From assembly GCA_026399025.1 (NCBI GenBank), contig JAPLRU010000094.1:18628-82627 (forward strand): a stretch of 64,000 nucleotides of DNA, in the 5' to 3' direction. Positions 27,097 through 36,311 of this stretch are shown here, one piece after another. The position numbers and the translations under genes were made by a program. The notes below the pieces were generated by a model. That model searched no databases. It was not told where the DNA came from and saw only the letters and a program-made list of their open reading frames with translations. Position 1 is the first letter of the stretch; each line of letters starts with the position of its first letter. The DNA is from Methylobacter sp. (GTDB lineage Bacteria; Pseudomonadota; Gammaproteobacteria; Methylococcales; Methylomonadaceae).

Positions 27097-27145
27097 AGGT
27101 AACTCGCACTAATAAATCCCCCACAGCTATCGTTCCTACGCTCCG
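27097..27145. repeat. Dispersed repeat, family C, copy 1
   Basis: AGGTAACTCGCACTAATAAA, followed by a C-run, ACAGCTATCGTTCC and an ACGCTCC-type end. Copies begin at 34879 and 43417. It starts three bases after the dsbB stop, and the other two copies also begin at or inside the end of a coding region. Confidence 0.8.
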
Positions 27146-27184
27146 GCACTCGTCTTTATACACAAGTCTATTCAAGACGGGACC

Positions 27185-27237
27185 TAGGCCGGAAACGCCT
27201 GTCCTGCGCTAAAGCGCGGACAGGCGTTTCCGGCCTA
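27185..27237. repeat. REP-like element, family B, short form
   Basis: TAGGCCGGAAACGCCT (27185-27200) and AGGCGTTTCCGGCCTA (27222-27237) are perfect inverted repeats around CTGCGCTAAAGCGCGG. It lacks the AATAAGCC part of the longer copies. A GTG 10 bases downstream opens a frame into the next kinase, but it lies in the repeat flank. Confidence 0.85.
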
Positions 27238-27312
27238 CGTCGAGATGTGTATAACAATGAGCGTAGCGCGTGGCAACAAGACAAAATCGACCTTTCATTG
27301 CGCACCTTCCAC

Positions 27313-30300
27313 ATGCAAGCACTCATTGAACTTTTTGGCATTAAAGGCTTTATCCCGCATGGCTATTGTCTGTCGTGGAGTCCGGTATTACTTTGGCTAC
27401 ACGTTGTTTCGGATCTGCTGATTACGCTCTCCTATTATTCCATTCCGCTGATGCTGGTCTATTTTATCCGGCGGCGCAAAGACTTTCCCCATCAGGTATT
27501 GGCTACGATGTTTGCCGGATTTATTGTGGCCTGCGGCAGTACCCATTTACTGTCCGCTATCACAATCTGGATACCCTTGTACTGGTTGGACGGTCTAGTT
27601 AAAGGTTTTACCGCGATTATTTCGGTCGTTACTGCGGTGGGAATACTTAGGATTATTCCCCAGCTTCTGCATTTGCCCAGTGCAACACAACTGCAAATTG
27701 AGATAGACCAAAGAAAAGCCGCCGAGCAAGAGCTACGTATTGCCAATGCCGAGTTGCAAAAAAATAACGCACATACCCAGTTACTGCTGGATTCGGCGCT
27801 GGATGGAATCGTCAGCATGGACCAGAACGGTAAGGTGATCGGCTGGAATGCCCAAGCCGAACATATTTTCGGTTATACCGGCAGGCAGGCCTTAGGCTGC
27901 GACTTGGCCGAGTTAATCATTCCGCCCGCTTATCGGGAAAAACACCGGCAAGGCCTATCGCGGTTTACCGGCACGGGACTATCGAACATTCTCGGTACGC
28001 GTTTGGAAGTGATCGGTTTGCGCGGCGAAGCGGTTGAATTTCCGATGGAGTTGACTGTCGACGCCATCAAGCACAAGGACGGCTATTTTTTTAGCGCCTA
28101 TGTTCGCGATATTTCGGAACGTAAGCAGGCCGAGGCGGCGCAGCAAGAAGCCCTAGACAAACTGTATAAAATAGCCTGCCAACTGCCCGGCGTGGTGTTT
28201 CAATTTCGTTTACGTCCTGACGGAAGTTGTTGTCTTCCCTATGCCAGCAAAGTGCTGTTCGACATTTACCGTATCGATCCCGAAGACGTACTTGACGATG
28301 CCTCTGCCCTGTTTGCCGTGGTTCATCCTGACGACTTAGCGCAACATTTGGCTTCCATTCATGCGTCAGCGCGCGATTTAAGCCCGTGGCGCAACGAATA
28401 TCGGCTTAAATTTGCCGACGGCAGCGAATGCTGGCTGTTCGGCAACGCCTTACCGCAACGCGAAGCGGACGGCTCGGTGCTTTGGCACGGTTTTGTGAGC
28501 GATATTACCGAGCGCCGAATGATCGAAGATGCCTTGCGGGAAAGCGAATTTCGCTGGAAGTTCGCTATCGAAGGCTCCGGCGACGGCCTTTGGGACTGGG
28601 ACGTCGCCCATAGCACGGTATTTTTTAGCAAACGTTGGAAAGAAATGCTGGGCTTTGCCGAAAATGAAATCGACAATAGCTTGGAAGAGTGGGCGAAGCG
28701 TATTCATCCCGATGATAAGGCCGATGTTTTAGCCGTAGTGCAGGATTACTTCGACGGTAAAATTCCGGTTTACCTTACCGAGCACCGGGTGAGCTGCAAG
28801 GACGGCGGCTACAAGTGGATACTCGACCGCGGTATCGTGGTCAGCCGCGATGCGGGCGGTAAACCGTTGCGCATGATCGGTACGCACACCGACATCACCG
28901 AGCACAAACAAATGGAGCAAAAATTGCGCGACAGCGATGCATTTAATGTCGGCATCCTCAACTCGCTGAGCTCGCATATTGCCGTCCTGGATGCACAGGG
29001 TGTTATTGTCGCGGTTAATGACGCTTGGCGGCGGTTTGCCAGAGAAAACGGTTTAATGGAATCGGATCAGGATATGTTGGGGGTTAACTATTTGGATGCC
29101 TATAACCAATCTTACTCCGATGAGGCAAGCATTGCTCAAGCAGGTATTTTGGCGGTGTTGCAGGGCAAACAGGAAAGCTTTCATTTAGAGTACCCATGCC
29201 ATTCGTCCAATCAGCAACATTGGTTTTACATGAACGTAGCGCCATTACATGGCTCTCGTCAAGGTGCTGTAGTCAGTCATAAAAATATCACCGAACGCAA
29301 AAAAGCGGAAGAGATTGCTCAAGCCGCGTCTCAATACGCGCGCAGCTTAATTGAAGCGAGTTTAGATCCCTTGGTGACGATCAGCGCTGAAGGCAAGATC
29401 ACCGATGTTAACACCGCCACCGAACATGTGACCGGCATGAGCCGGGATAAGTTGATCGGCAGCGATTTTGCGGATTATTTCACCGATCCGGCGCAAGCAC
29501 GCGCAGGCTATCTGCGGGTGTTTTCCCAAGGTTTTGTGACCGATTATCCTCTGGCTATTCGACATCTGTCCGGTAAGGTTACCGATGTGCTTTATAACGC
29601 CAGCGTGTACCATGATGGTAAGGGTAACGTGCTTGGCGTGTTTGCTGCGGCGCGTGATATTACCGAGCGTAAACAGGCGGAGCTGGCACAACATCATAGT
29701 GAAGAGCAGTTGCGGGCATTTTATGAATTGGACTTGGTCGGCTTAACGATTACTTCACCTGAAAAGGGCTGGATTCGGATTAACGACAGCCTGTGCAAAA
29801 TGCTGGAATACCCGGAACAAGCTTTACATCAAATGACCTGGGTGGAACTGACGCATCCCGACGATTTAGCCGCCGACGTTGAGCAATTCAATCGCTTGCT
29901 GGCGAATGAAATTAACGGCTATGCCTTGGAAAAGCGCTTTGTCAGTCGCACCGGCAAAATCATTCCGACTCAATTAGTCGTGCGCAGTGTGCGCAAAGCC
30001 AATGGCGAACTGGATTATGTGGTGGCGATGGTCGAAGACATCAGCGAATACAAGCAGGCCGAAGCCGAACTGAAACGCTCCAACACCGAGCTGGAGCAAT
30101 TCGCCTATGCGATTTCACACGATATGCGCCAGCCCTTACGCATGGTGAACAGTTATTTGTCTTTGATTGAGAACGCCTTGGCCGGACAGATGAATGAAGA
30201 AACCCAACAGTTTCTGAATTTTGCCATGGACGGCGCAAAACGCATGGATGCGATGATTTTATCGTTGCTGGATTATTCTCGGGTCGGGCGTAAATCCGAA

Positions 30301-30777
30301 GCCAAAACAAGAATCGGCAGCAAGCTTTCTTTAGATGAAGCGCTGGCTTTTCTAGGCCCCGAAATCAGAACTTCCGGCTGCGAAGTTAAAATAACCGGCG
30401 AATGGCCCGAATTATTCGCCAGCCGGGATGAATTAACGCGGCTGTTGCAAAACCTGATTGGCAATGCGTTAAAATATCACGACGAAAATCAAGCGCCTCA
30501 GGTTCATGTTCATGGCATGATCAAAGCCGATTCGTTACGGGTCGAAGTGCGCGATCAGGGTATCGGTATCGAGCCGAGTCAAATAGATCGGCTGTTTAAA
30601 GTGTTTTCACGGTTACAGGCGCGCAGCCGTTTTGACGGCACCGGCGTAGGCTTGGCATTGTGCCGAAAAATTGTCGAACATCATGGCGGCACGATTGGCG
30701 TAGAATCGGCGGGCGAAGGACAGGGCTGTCTGTTTTGGTTCGAGCTGCCTATTATCAACGCTGCCGCTCCGGAATAA
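27313..30777 (+). CDS. Ethylene-receptor-like (ETR1 N-terminal domain) multi-PAS sensor histidine kinase
   Basis: 1154 residues from ATG 27313. A GTG at 27247 extends the frame but lies in repeat sequence, while homology starts near FIPHGYCLSW (residue 13). Residues 25-125 hold three membrane spans that match the plant ETR1/cyanobacterial Etr1 sensor domain. Asp34, Tyr41, Ile44, Pro45, Ile71, Cys74 and His78 line up with ETR1 Asp25, Tyr32, Ile35, Pro36, Ile62, Cys65 and His69, which bind copper and ethylene. About six PAS/PAC units follow (roughly 150-930). HisKA (ISHDMRQPLRMV, about 933-944) and HATPase (NALKYHD, DQGIGIEPS, GTGVGLALC) end the protein. It has no receiver of its own, and two separate receivers are encoded downstream. 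Ethylene sensing is inferred from residues only. Confidence 0.88.
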   Translation: MQALIELFGIKGFIPHGYCLSWSPVLLWLHVVSDLLITLSYYSIPLMLVYFIRRRKDFPHQVLATMFAGFIVACGSTHLLSAITIWIPLYWLDGLVKGFTAIISVVTAVGILRIIPQLLHLPSATQLQIEIDQRKAAEQELRIANAELQKNNAHTQLLLDSALDGIVSMDQNGKVIGWNAQAEHIFGYTGRQALGCDLAELIIPPAYREKHRQGLSRFTGTGLSNILGTRLEVIGLRGEAVEFPMELTVDAIKHKDGYFFSAYVRDISERKQAEAAQQEALDKLYKIACQLPGVVFQFRLRPDGSCCLPYASKVLFDIYRIDPEDVLDDASALFAVVHPDDLAQHLASIHASARDLSPWRNEYRLKFADGSECWLFGNALPQREADGSVLWHGFVSDITERRMIEDALRESEFRWKFAIEGSGDGLWDWDVAHSTVFFSKRWKEMLGFAENEIDNSLEEWAKRIHPDDKADVLAVVQDYFDGKIPVYLTEHRVSCKDGGYKWILDRGIVVSRDAGGKPLRMIGTHTDITEHKQMEQKLRDSDAFNVGILNSLSSHIAVLDAQGVIVAVNDAWRRFARENGLMESDQDMLGVNYLDAYNQSYSDEASIAQAGILAVLQGKQESFHLEYPCHSSNQQHWFYMNVAPLHGSRQGAVVSHKNITERKKAEEIAQAASQYARSLIEASLDPLVTISAEGKITDVNTATEHVTGMSRDKLIGSDFADYFTDPAQARAGYLRVFSQGFVTDYPLAIRHLSGKVTDVLYNASVYHDGKGNVLGVFAAARDITERKQAELAQHHSEEQLRAFYELDLVGLTITSPEKGWIRINDSLCKMLEYPEQALHQMTWVELTHPDDLAADVEQFNRLLANEINGYALEKRFVSRTGKIIPTQLVVRSVRKANGELDYVVAMVEDISEYKQAEAELKRSNTELEQFAYAISHDMRQPLRMVNSYLSLIENALAGQMNEETQQFLNFAMDGAKRMDAMILSLLDYSRVGRKSEAKTRIGSKLSLDEALAFLGPEIRTSGCEVKITGEWPELFASRDELTRLLQNLIGNALKYHDENQAPQVHVHGMIKADSLRVEVRDQGIGIEPSQIDRLFKVFSRLQARSRFDGTGVGLALCRKIVEHHGGTIGVESAGEGQGCLFWFELPIINAAAPE

Positions 30778-30790
30778 AAATGAGGTAGCT

Positions 30791-30886
30791 ATTCAGTCCC
30801 CCTCTTTGAAAAAGAGGGGTTAGGGGAGATTTTTTAAATAAATCCCCCTCAATCCCCCTTCTTCAAAGGGGGAGGTGAATAATTAC
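30791..30886. repeat. Palindromic repeat, family D, copy 1
   Basis: Two C/G-rich hairpins, CCCCTCTTTGAAAAAGAGGGG and CCCCCTTCTTCAAAGGGGG, are separated by GAGATTTTTTAAATAAATC. An almost identical copy in the opposite orientation occupies 45881-45980. The gap 30778-30975 between the two kinase genes holds only this element and the region just before the next start. Confidence 0.85.
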
Positions 30887-30975
30887 AAAATGAGCTTAAT
30901 GTTACCCTTACAAAACCTCCACAGCCGGCATTGGCGGTATATCCGATTCGACTTTCAGATGCATAAAATATAATT

Positions 30976-33099
30976 ATGAAATTACCTAGCAAGCGTCATC
31001 TCCGACTTATATTGCCTTGGCTAGCGTTACTGTTGGGATTAGTCGGTACGGGACTGCTCTCTTATTCGGTAAAGCTCGATATAGAGCGGGATAAGTATCG
31101 TCAATTTGCCTTTTATTGCGATGGAGTCAGATTAAAAATAGCGGCAAGGCTGGATACGCACAAACAGATATTGTTAAGCGGCACCGCCATGTTCGACGCA
31201 TCGCAGACCGTGAACAGGCAGGAGTGGCATAGTTTTGTGCAGCGCTTGCGTAGCGATGAGCATTTTAACGGCGTTCAGGGGCTTGGCTTTTCGCTATGGA
31301 TCCTGCCGGAACAACTGGCTGCGCATCAGGCGAAAATACGCGCGGAAGGTTTTCCTGAGTACACGGTACGCCCTGAAGGCAAACGCGATGCATACACTTC
31401 GATTATATTCTTGGAACCGTTTAGCGGGCGTAATCTTCGCGCCTTCGGTTACGATATGTATTCCGAAACGGTGCGCCGCTCGGCAATGGAACAGGCACGG
31501 GACGAAAATAAGGCCAGCCTGTCGGGCAAAGTAACCTTGGTGCAGGAAACCGATAAAAATAAGCAGGCAGGGACGTTGATGTACATCCCTGTTTACCGAA
31601 AAAACCAGCCTGTCGATACTGTCGAACAGCGGCGCTCAGCCTTGCTCGGCTGGGTATACAGCCCTTTTCGGATGACTGATCTGCTTGATAAGCTGGTGCC
31701 GAATATTGACGGCAACACGACGGCCCATGTGCATTTGCGGGTTTATGACGGACACTCCGCAAAAGCGGAAAAATTGTTGTATAACAGCGCCGAGCCGGGT
31801 TATGCCGAGCCCCCTCACCCTGCGTCGATGATAGAAATAGAGACCGTTTTTAACGGTACGGCCTGGACGTTACAGTTCGAGAAGATCGCCGATATCGAAG
31901 GCATCTACGATTACAGCAAGTTGTGGATTGTCTTGGGGGGCGGCGCTTTTAGCAGTTTCCTGCTGTTTTTATTGCTGCGCTCTTATCTAAATATGAGCGT
32001 CAATGCGAACAAAATGGCCCATGGGCTGACTACCCAGTTGCGTGAAAGCGAGCAGCGCTTCCGGTTAATGGCGGATTCCGCACCGGTACTGATCTGGCTG
32101 GCCGGCACCGATAAGCTGTGTTACTTCTTTAATAAAGTCTGGCTGGACTTTACCGGCCGAACATTGGAGCAGGAACAAGGTAACGGTTGGGCGGAGGGCG
32201 TGCATCCCGATGATTACCAGCGTTGTCTCGATACCTATATACAGGCATTCGACCGGCAGCTAGGCTTTTCAATGGAATATCGCTTGCGCCGCTATGACGG
32301 CGAATATCGCTGGCTGATCGATACCGGCCGTCCCCGCTATGCCGACAATCATATTTTTGTCGGCTATATCGGTTCATGCGTGGATATTACTGAGCGGAAG
32401 CAAATCGAGAATAAGCTGGCCCGCGCCCATGCTGAATTGCAGCAATTTACCCACATTGCCGCCCATCACTTGCAGGAGCCGGCCCGCCGATTGGTGAGTT
32501 TTGCGCAACGGTTGCGGACGCATCTGCCGCAAGCGCAGTTAAACGAAGATACGGCAACCTCACTAGGCTTTATTGAGCAAGGCGCCACACGGCAAAGCGC
32601 TCTGATACGCGACATTCAATTGTACCTTGCCTCCGACCAGCCACGCGGCGCGAGGGACAAAATTGCGGTTGAAGACGTCATTACCAAACTGTTGCAGCAG
32701 AAAGAATCGGCAATGCGCGAAACAGGCGCGCGCGTCGACTGCAATGCGCTTTGCCCGGCCTATATCGACCTTCCCCGATTGAAAGACATTTTCAGTATTC
32801 TGCTGGATAATTCCTTATACTACTGTCATTTAAAGCTTACGCCTCATATACAGATTAGCAGCGAATTAAAGGCGGGGCGGGTGACTTACCGGTTTGCGGA
32901 TAATGGCATCGGCATTCCGGCGGAATACCGGGAGCGTGTTTTCGGGGTATTTGAGCGCTTGCAGGTGCATGATAATCAAGATTCAACTGGCATTGGTTTA
33001 GCCATTGTCCGGCGTGTCGTTGAAAGTTGTGACGGCTCTGTATCATTGCAGGAAACACCCGGCGGCGGCACTACCGTCGTATTTGATCTGCCCGGATAA
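30976..33099 (+). CDS. CHASE-PAS sensor histidine kinase
   Basis: 707 residues. An N-terminal membrane span (about 12-32) and a second (about 318-338) bracket a roughly 280-residue periplasmic CHASE domain, with FNGVQGLGFSLWI near 96-108 and EPFSGRNLRAFGYDM near 152-166. A PAS domain follows (about 355-475). The kinase region has the His motif in AAHHLQEPARRL near residue 496. The HATPase boxes are NGIGIPAEYRERVFGVFERL and STGIGLAIV. The region is of the phytochrome/Etr1-like class, which commonly signals to stand-alone receivers. The two receivers directly downstream are the obvious partners. Confidence 0.92.
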   Translation: MKLPSKRHLRLILPWLALLLGLVGTGLLSYSVKLDIERDKYRQFAFYCDGVRLKIAARLDTHKQILLSGTAMFDASQTVNRQEWHSFVQRLRSDEHFNGVQGLGFSLWILPEQLAAHQAKIRAEGFPEYTVRPEGKRDAYTSIIFLEPFSGRNLRAFGYDMYSETVRRSAMEQARDENKASLSGKVTLVQETDKNKQAGTLMYIPVYRKNQPVDTVEQRRSALLGWVYSPFRMTDLLDKLVPNIDGNTTAHVHLRVYDGHSAKAEKLLYNSAEPGYAEPPHPASMIEIETVFNGTAWTLQFEKIADIEGIYDYSKLWIVLGGGAFSSFLLFLLLRSYLNMSVNANKMAHGLTTQLRESEQRFRLMADSAPVLIWLAGTDKLCYFFNKVWLDFTGRTLEQEQGNGWAEGVHPDDYQRCLDTYIQAFDRQLGFSMEYRLRRYDGEYRWLIDTGRPRYADNHIFVGYIGSCVDITERKQIENKLARAHAELQQFTHIAAHHLQEPARRLVSFAQRLRTHLPQAQLNEDTATSLGFIEQGATRQSALIRDIQLYLASDQPRGARDKIAVEDVITKLLQQKESAMRETGARVDCNALCPAYIDLPRLKDIFSILLDNSLYYCHLKLTPHIQISSELKAGRVTYRFADNGIGIPAEYRERVFGVFERLQVHDNQDSTGIGLAIVRRVVESCDGSVSLQETPGGGTTVVFDLPG

Positions 33100-33146
33100 A
33101 GTTGCCGTTTTTTGGTTGCTGAACATTGAATTTGAGATTTTAAATA

Positions 33147-33602
33147 ATGAACACTCCTTACAATTCCCATTTTGTTGAAATTTTGCTGTTGGAAGATGAG
33201 CCCTCGGACGCGTATTTGGTCAAAATGGCGTTAAAAGAAGGCAAGGTGCTGGCACACTTGCATCATGTCGTCGACGGACGCGAGGGGCTGGACTTCTTAA
33301 ACAGGACCGAAAAATATGCCGAGGCGCCGCGTCCCGATTTGATTTTTCTCGACCTTAACATGCCGCGTATGAACGGCTGCGAGTTTTTAACCGCGATCAA
33401 AGCCGATGAGCGCTTTAAAGGCATTCCGGTGGTGGTGCTGACCACTTCCGATGTTGAAAAAGACGTAGTCTGTTCTTATCAGCTTGGTGCGACCAGTTAC
33501 ATTACCAAGCCTGTCGATATATCGCAGTTTATTAAAGCCATCCAGCAGGTTGGCGAGTATTGGTTTAGCTTGGTGCGTCTGCCGCAAGATTACAAACTAT
33601 GA
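33147..33602 (+). CDS. Single-domain response regulator (Rcp1-like)
   Basis: 151 residues, a stand-alone CheY-like receiver. The acidic pair is in LLLEDEPSDA, the phospho-Asp in FLDLNMPRMNGCEF (near residue 71), the conserved Thr in VVLTTSDVEKD and the Lys in YITKPVD near 122. Receivers of this form (Rcp1 family) pair with phytochrome-like and Etr1-like kinases. It follows the CHASE kinase by 47 bases and overlaps the next gene by four bases. Confidence 0.92.
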   Translation: MNTPYNSHFVEILLLEDEPSDAYLVKMALKEGKVLAHLHHVVDGREGLDFLNRTEKYAEAPRPDLIFLDLNMPRMNGCEFLTAIKADERFKGIPVVVLTTSDVEKDVVCSYQLGATSYITKPVDISQFIKAIQQVGEYWFSLVRLPQDYKL

Positions 33603-34879
33603 GCGAAGTTAAAGCGATTCGGGTATTGCTGGTAGAAGACGAAGCCGGCGACGCGCATCTGGTTAAAATGAAATTAAGACAAACCCAAAGCGGGCATTTC
33701 GATGTCAGCTGGGCTCAATCGCTGATTGAGGCGCAACAATGCTTGGCCGCCGCCTCTTTTGACGTGATGCTGCTGGACTTGTCGCTACCCGACTCGGAAG
33801 GTTTGGCAACGGTACACAGCGCGCGCGCCATGGCGCTGAATACCCCTATCGTCGTGCTCAGCGGACATAGCGATACCGATTTTGCGCTAACGGCCCTGGA
33901 AGCCGGGGCGGTGGATTACATGGTTAAAGGCGACTTTGGCTATGATGGCTTAGCCCGAGTAATCCGTTACGCGTTGTTGCGAACCGAAATGGAGGCGAGG
34001 AACCATTTACTGATAGCGGCGTTGGAAGCGGCGGCCAACGGCATTGTGATTACCGATAAAGATGCCGTGGTTATTTGGGCTAATCCGGCTTTTAGCCGAT
34101 TGACCGGTTACAGCGCGGAAGAAGCGTTGGGCCGTAAACCGAGTGAACTGATCAAATCCGGCTTACAAAATGAAGCTTTTTACCAAGCCATGTGGGCCGA
34201 TCTTCTGGAGGGGCAGCATTGGCGCGGCGAACTGGTTAATAAACGCAAAAACGGCAGCTTGTATCACGAGGAACTGAGTATTGCGCCGGTGAAAAACGGC
34301 GCGGGTGAAATCACTCATTTTATCGGCATAAAAGAGGACATTAGCGAACGTAAGGAGATGGAGCAACAATTACAGAAACTGGCCAGCACCGACCCTTTGA
34401 CCGGGCTGTTCAATCGCCGCGTGTTTTTGGAACGACTGGAACTGGAACGCGCGAAAGTAGCGCGTTTGCGCCATTATTCAACGGTATTGTTAATGCTGGA
34501 TTTGGATTTTTTTAAGCGGGTTAACGACACTTACGGGCACGCTACCGGGGATGCGGTGTTAAAAGCGTTTGCCGACATCGCCCGTAATAATTCGCGGGCC
34601 ATTGACGTTCCCGCCCGTTTGGGTGGCGAAGAATTTGCTATTTTATTGGCCGGCGCTAATAAAAAAGATGCTCTGACCATGGCCGAACGCTTGCGTCGCC
34701 AGGTTGCCGAAATCATTATCGAGCATGAAGCCGGACCGGTGCAAATTACTGTCAGCATCGGCGCCGCGGTTTTATTGGCAGAGGATATCGACGGCGAAGC
34801 GGTATTGCATCGCGCCGATGCGGCGTTGTATGAAGCTAAGGACCGAGGCCGCAATCAAACCTATTGGTCTTGCTTTTAA
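33599..34879 (+). CDS. Receiver-PAS-GGDEF diguanylate cyclase
   Basis: 426 residues. An N-terminal receiver (about 1-128) has the phospho-Asp in LLDLSLPDSEGLA near 62. A PAS domain spans about 135-255. The C-terminal GGDEF domain (about 262-425) has the active-site loop RLGGEEFAILL near 343-353, a catalytically competent GGEEF. A product-inhibition RxxD site is not obvious. It should make cyclic di-GMP under control of one of the upstream kinases, linking the sensor cluster to surface or motility behaviour. The start overlaps the previous stop by four bases. Confidence 0.93.
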   Translation: MSEVKAIRVLLVEDEAGDAHLVKMKLRQTQSGHFDVSWAQSLIEAQQCLAAASFDVMLLDLSLPDSEGLATVHSARAMALNTPIVVLSGHSDTDFALTALEAGAVDYMVKGDFGYDGLARVIRYALLRTEMEARNHLLIAALEAAANGIVITDKDAVVIWANPAFSRLTGYSAEEALGRKPSELIKSGLQNEAFYQAMWADLLEGQHWRGELVNKRKNGSLYHEELSIAPVKNGAGEITHFIGIKEDISERKEMEQQLQKLASTDPLTGLFNRRVFLERLELERAKVARLRHYSTVLLMLDLDFFKRVNDTYGHATGDAVLKAFADIARNNSRAIDVPARLGGEEFAILLAGANKKDALTMAERLRRQVAEIIIEHEAGPVQITVSIGAAVLLAEDIDGEAVLHRADAALYEAKDRGRNQTYWSCF

Positions 34880-34923
34880 GGTAACTCACACTAATACCCC
34901 CTCAGCTATCGTTCCCACGCTCC
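34879..34923. repeat. Dispersed repeat, family C, copy 2
   Basis: AGGTAACTCACACTAATA, a C-run, then CAGCTATCGTTCCCACGCTC, starting on the last base of the cyclase stop codon. It runs directly into the family A element that follows. Confidence 0.8.
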
Positions 34924-35106
34924 AGAGACTGTGAAAGTATTCGTTTTAGAACAAAAGCAAAAGCACTCACCACGAAGACACGAAGGACACGAAGTTTTCA
35001 ATACACTGAATTAAATAATTATTTTTCCTTCGTGCTCTTCGTGCTCTTCGTGCCTTCGTGGTGAAGAGTTTTTTAAACCGATTTTGATAATACTTTCACA
35101 GACTCT
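34924..35106. repeat. MITE-like element, family A, copy 2
   Basis: AGAGACTGTGAAAGTATT (34924-34941) and AATACTTTCACAGACTCT (35089-35106) are inverted ends with one mismatch. The interior CACCACGAAGACACGAAGG and CCTTCGTGCTCTTCGTG arms match copy 1 at 5931-6152 but lack the nested insert. A third partial relative (GAAAACTTCGTGTTCTTCGT) is at 35223-35242. Confidence 0.85.
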
Positions 35107-35190
35107 CCAGCGTGGGAATGCAGTGGTAGACGCTCCAGCGTCCCGCAACGCTGGAGCGTTGCGGACTGAATTCCCACGCCGGAGCGTGGG
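35107..35190. repeat. GC-rich palindrome abutting the family A element
   Basis: GCGTGGGAAT...ATTCCCACGC and an inner CGCTCCAGCGT / ACGCTGGAGCG pair, then CCGGAGCGTGGGAAC. The motif CGTTCCCACGC recurs next to several other repeats in the window (5918, 34910, 43450). Confidence 0.65.
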
Positions 35191-35305
35191 AACTATAAAA
35201 TAATTTTTTAAACTCAATATATTGAAAACTTCGTGTTCTTCGTGCCTTCGTGGTGAATTTTTAAAATGGCTGTAACCTCAGTTACCGATTGGAAATAAAC
35301 GCTGA

Positions 35306-36115
35306 ATGAAATATATCTTATTAATTCTTTTACTGGCCGGCGGTGCTTTCCCGATCCCGCAAGCTGTTGCGAAAACAAACGCTTTGCAACATGCAATCGC
35401 CGGAAAACACCGTTCTATAGCCCATAAAAAACGGGATAAATATCGACACCCGCAACAGACGCTGAATTTTTTCGACGTTAAGGACAACATGACCGTTGTT
35501 GAAGTCTGGCCGGGCGAAGGCTGGTATACGGAAATTCTTGCGCCTTATCTAAAAGACCGCGGCAAACTGTATGCCGCCCATTTTTCAGCCGATGCCGAAC
35601 CGTCTTATTTTAAAAAAAATCGGCGTGAATTTATTAAAAAGCTCAAACGCCGTCCGAAAGTTTACGGCAAAGTCCAACTAACGGTATTGCAGCCGCCGAA
35701 ATTTTTGCAGATAGCCCCGGCAAACTCGGCTGATCGGGTTTTAACCTTCCGCAATGTGCATAACTGGATGAAAGATGACCAAGCGGCCGCGGTATTTAAC
35801 GCGATGTACAAAGCATTAAAGCCCGGCGGCATTTTAGGCGTGGTCGAGCATAGAAACTCCACCTTAAAACCGCAAGATCCTAAAGCCGAATCCGGTTATG
35901 TCAGCGAGGACTATGTGATTGCATTGGCACGGAATGCGGGCTTTGAGTTTCTGGCAAAATCCGAAATCAACGCCAACAAAAAGGACAGCAAGAATTACCC
36001 CGAAGGCGTCTGGACCTTACCGCCCGCCTTAAAGCTCAAAGACAAGGATAGAAAAAAATATCTGGCTATCGGCGAAAGCGACCGAATGACGATTAAATTC
36101 ATTAAGCCCCGTTAA
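35306..36115 (+). CDS. Secreted class I SAM-dependent methyltransferase-like protein
   Basis: 269 residues with a signal peptide (about 1-22, ending QAVAK). The mature protein has a Rossmann methyltransferase fold: motif I VVEVWPGEGWYTEIL (near 63-77), LTFRNVHNWM (near 148-157) and LKPGGILGVVEHR (near 171-183). The family of exported methyltransferase-like proteins is widespread in proteobacteria, though SAM is not known to be available in the periplasm. An unusual ligand or a structural role is therefore possible. No operon partner. Confidence 0.8.
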   Translation: MKYILLILLLAGGAFPIPQAVAKTNALQHAIAGKHRSIAHKKRDKYRHPQQTLNFFDVKDNMTVVEVWPGEGWYTEILAPYLKDRGKLYAAHFSADAEPSYFKKNRREFIKKLKRRPKVYGKVQLTVLQPPKFLQIAPANSADRVLTFRNVHNWMKDDQAAAVFNAMYKALKPGGILGVVEHRNSTLKPQDPKAESGYVSEDYVIALARNAGFEFLAKSEINANKKDSKNYPEGVWTLPPALKLKDKDRKKYLAIGESDRMTIKFIKPR

Positions 36116-36163
36116 ATATCAGTCTTGTATTATAGAACCCGAAATTGATAAAGCGACATAAAG

Positions 36164-36311
36164 CCCTCTCCAGCGGGAGAGGGTTGGGTGAGGGGAATCT
36201 AAAATAAGAAAAAAAGCTTATTTGAATCCCCTCATCCCAACCTTCTCGGCAATTGCTCCTGCATTGCTCTACTACCTGCATCCATGCAGGCATCCCTGAG
36301 GGAGAAGGAGT
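36164..36311. repeat. Composite palindromic repeat with a nested 46-bp insert
   Basis: CCCTCTCC/GGAGAGGG forms the first hairpin (36164-36183). GGTTGGGTGAGGGGA (36182-36196) pairs with TCCCCTCATCCCAACC (36227-36242). The last hairpin, CCTTCTC...CCTGAGGGAGAAGG, is interrupted at 36248-36293 by a small repeat related to that at 5992-6039. Beyond it, 36312-36579 is A/T-rich with no gene. Confidence 0.75.

Noticed and set aside
27247..27312. A GTG start extending the ethylene-receptor-like kinase by 22 residues
   Set aside because: The extension is encoded by the flank of a family B repeat, and homologues begin close to residue 1 of the ATG 27313 version.
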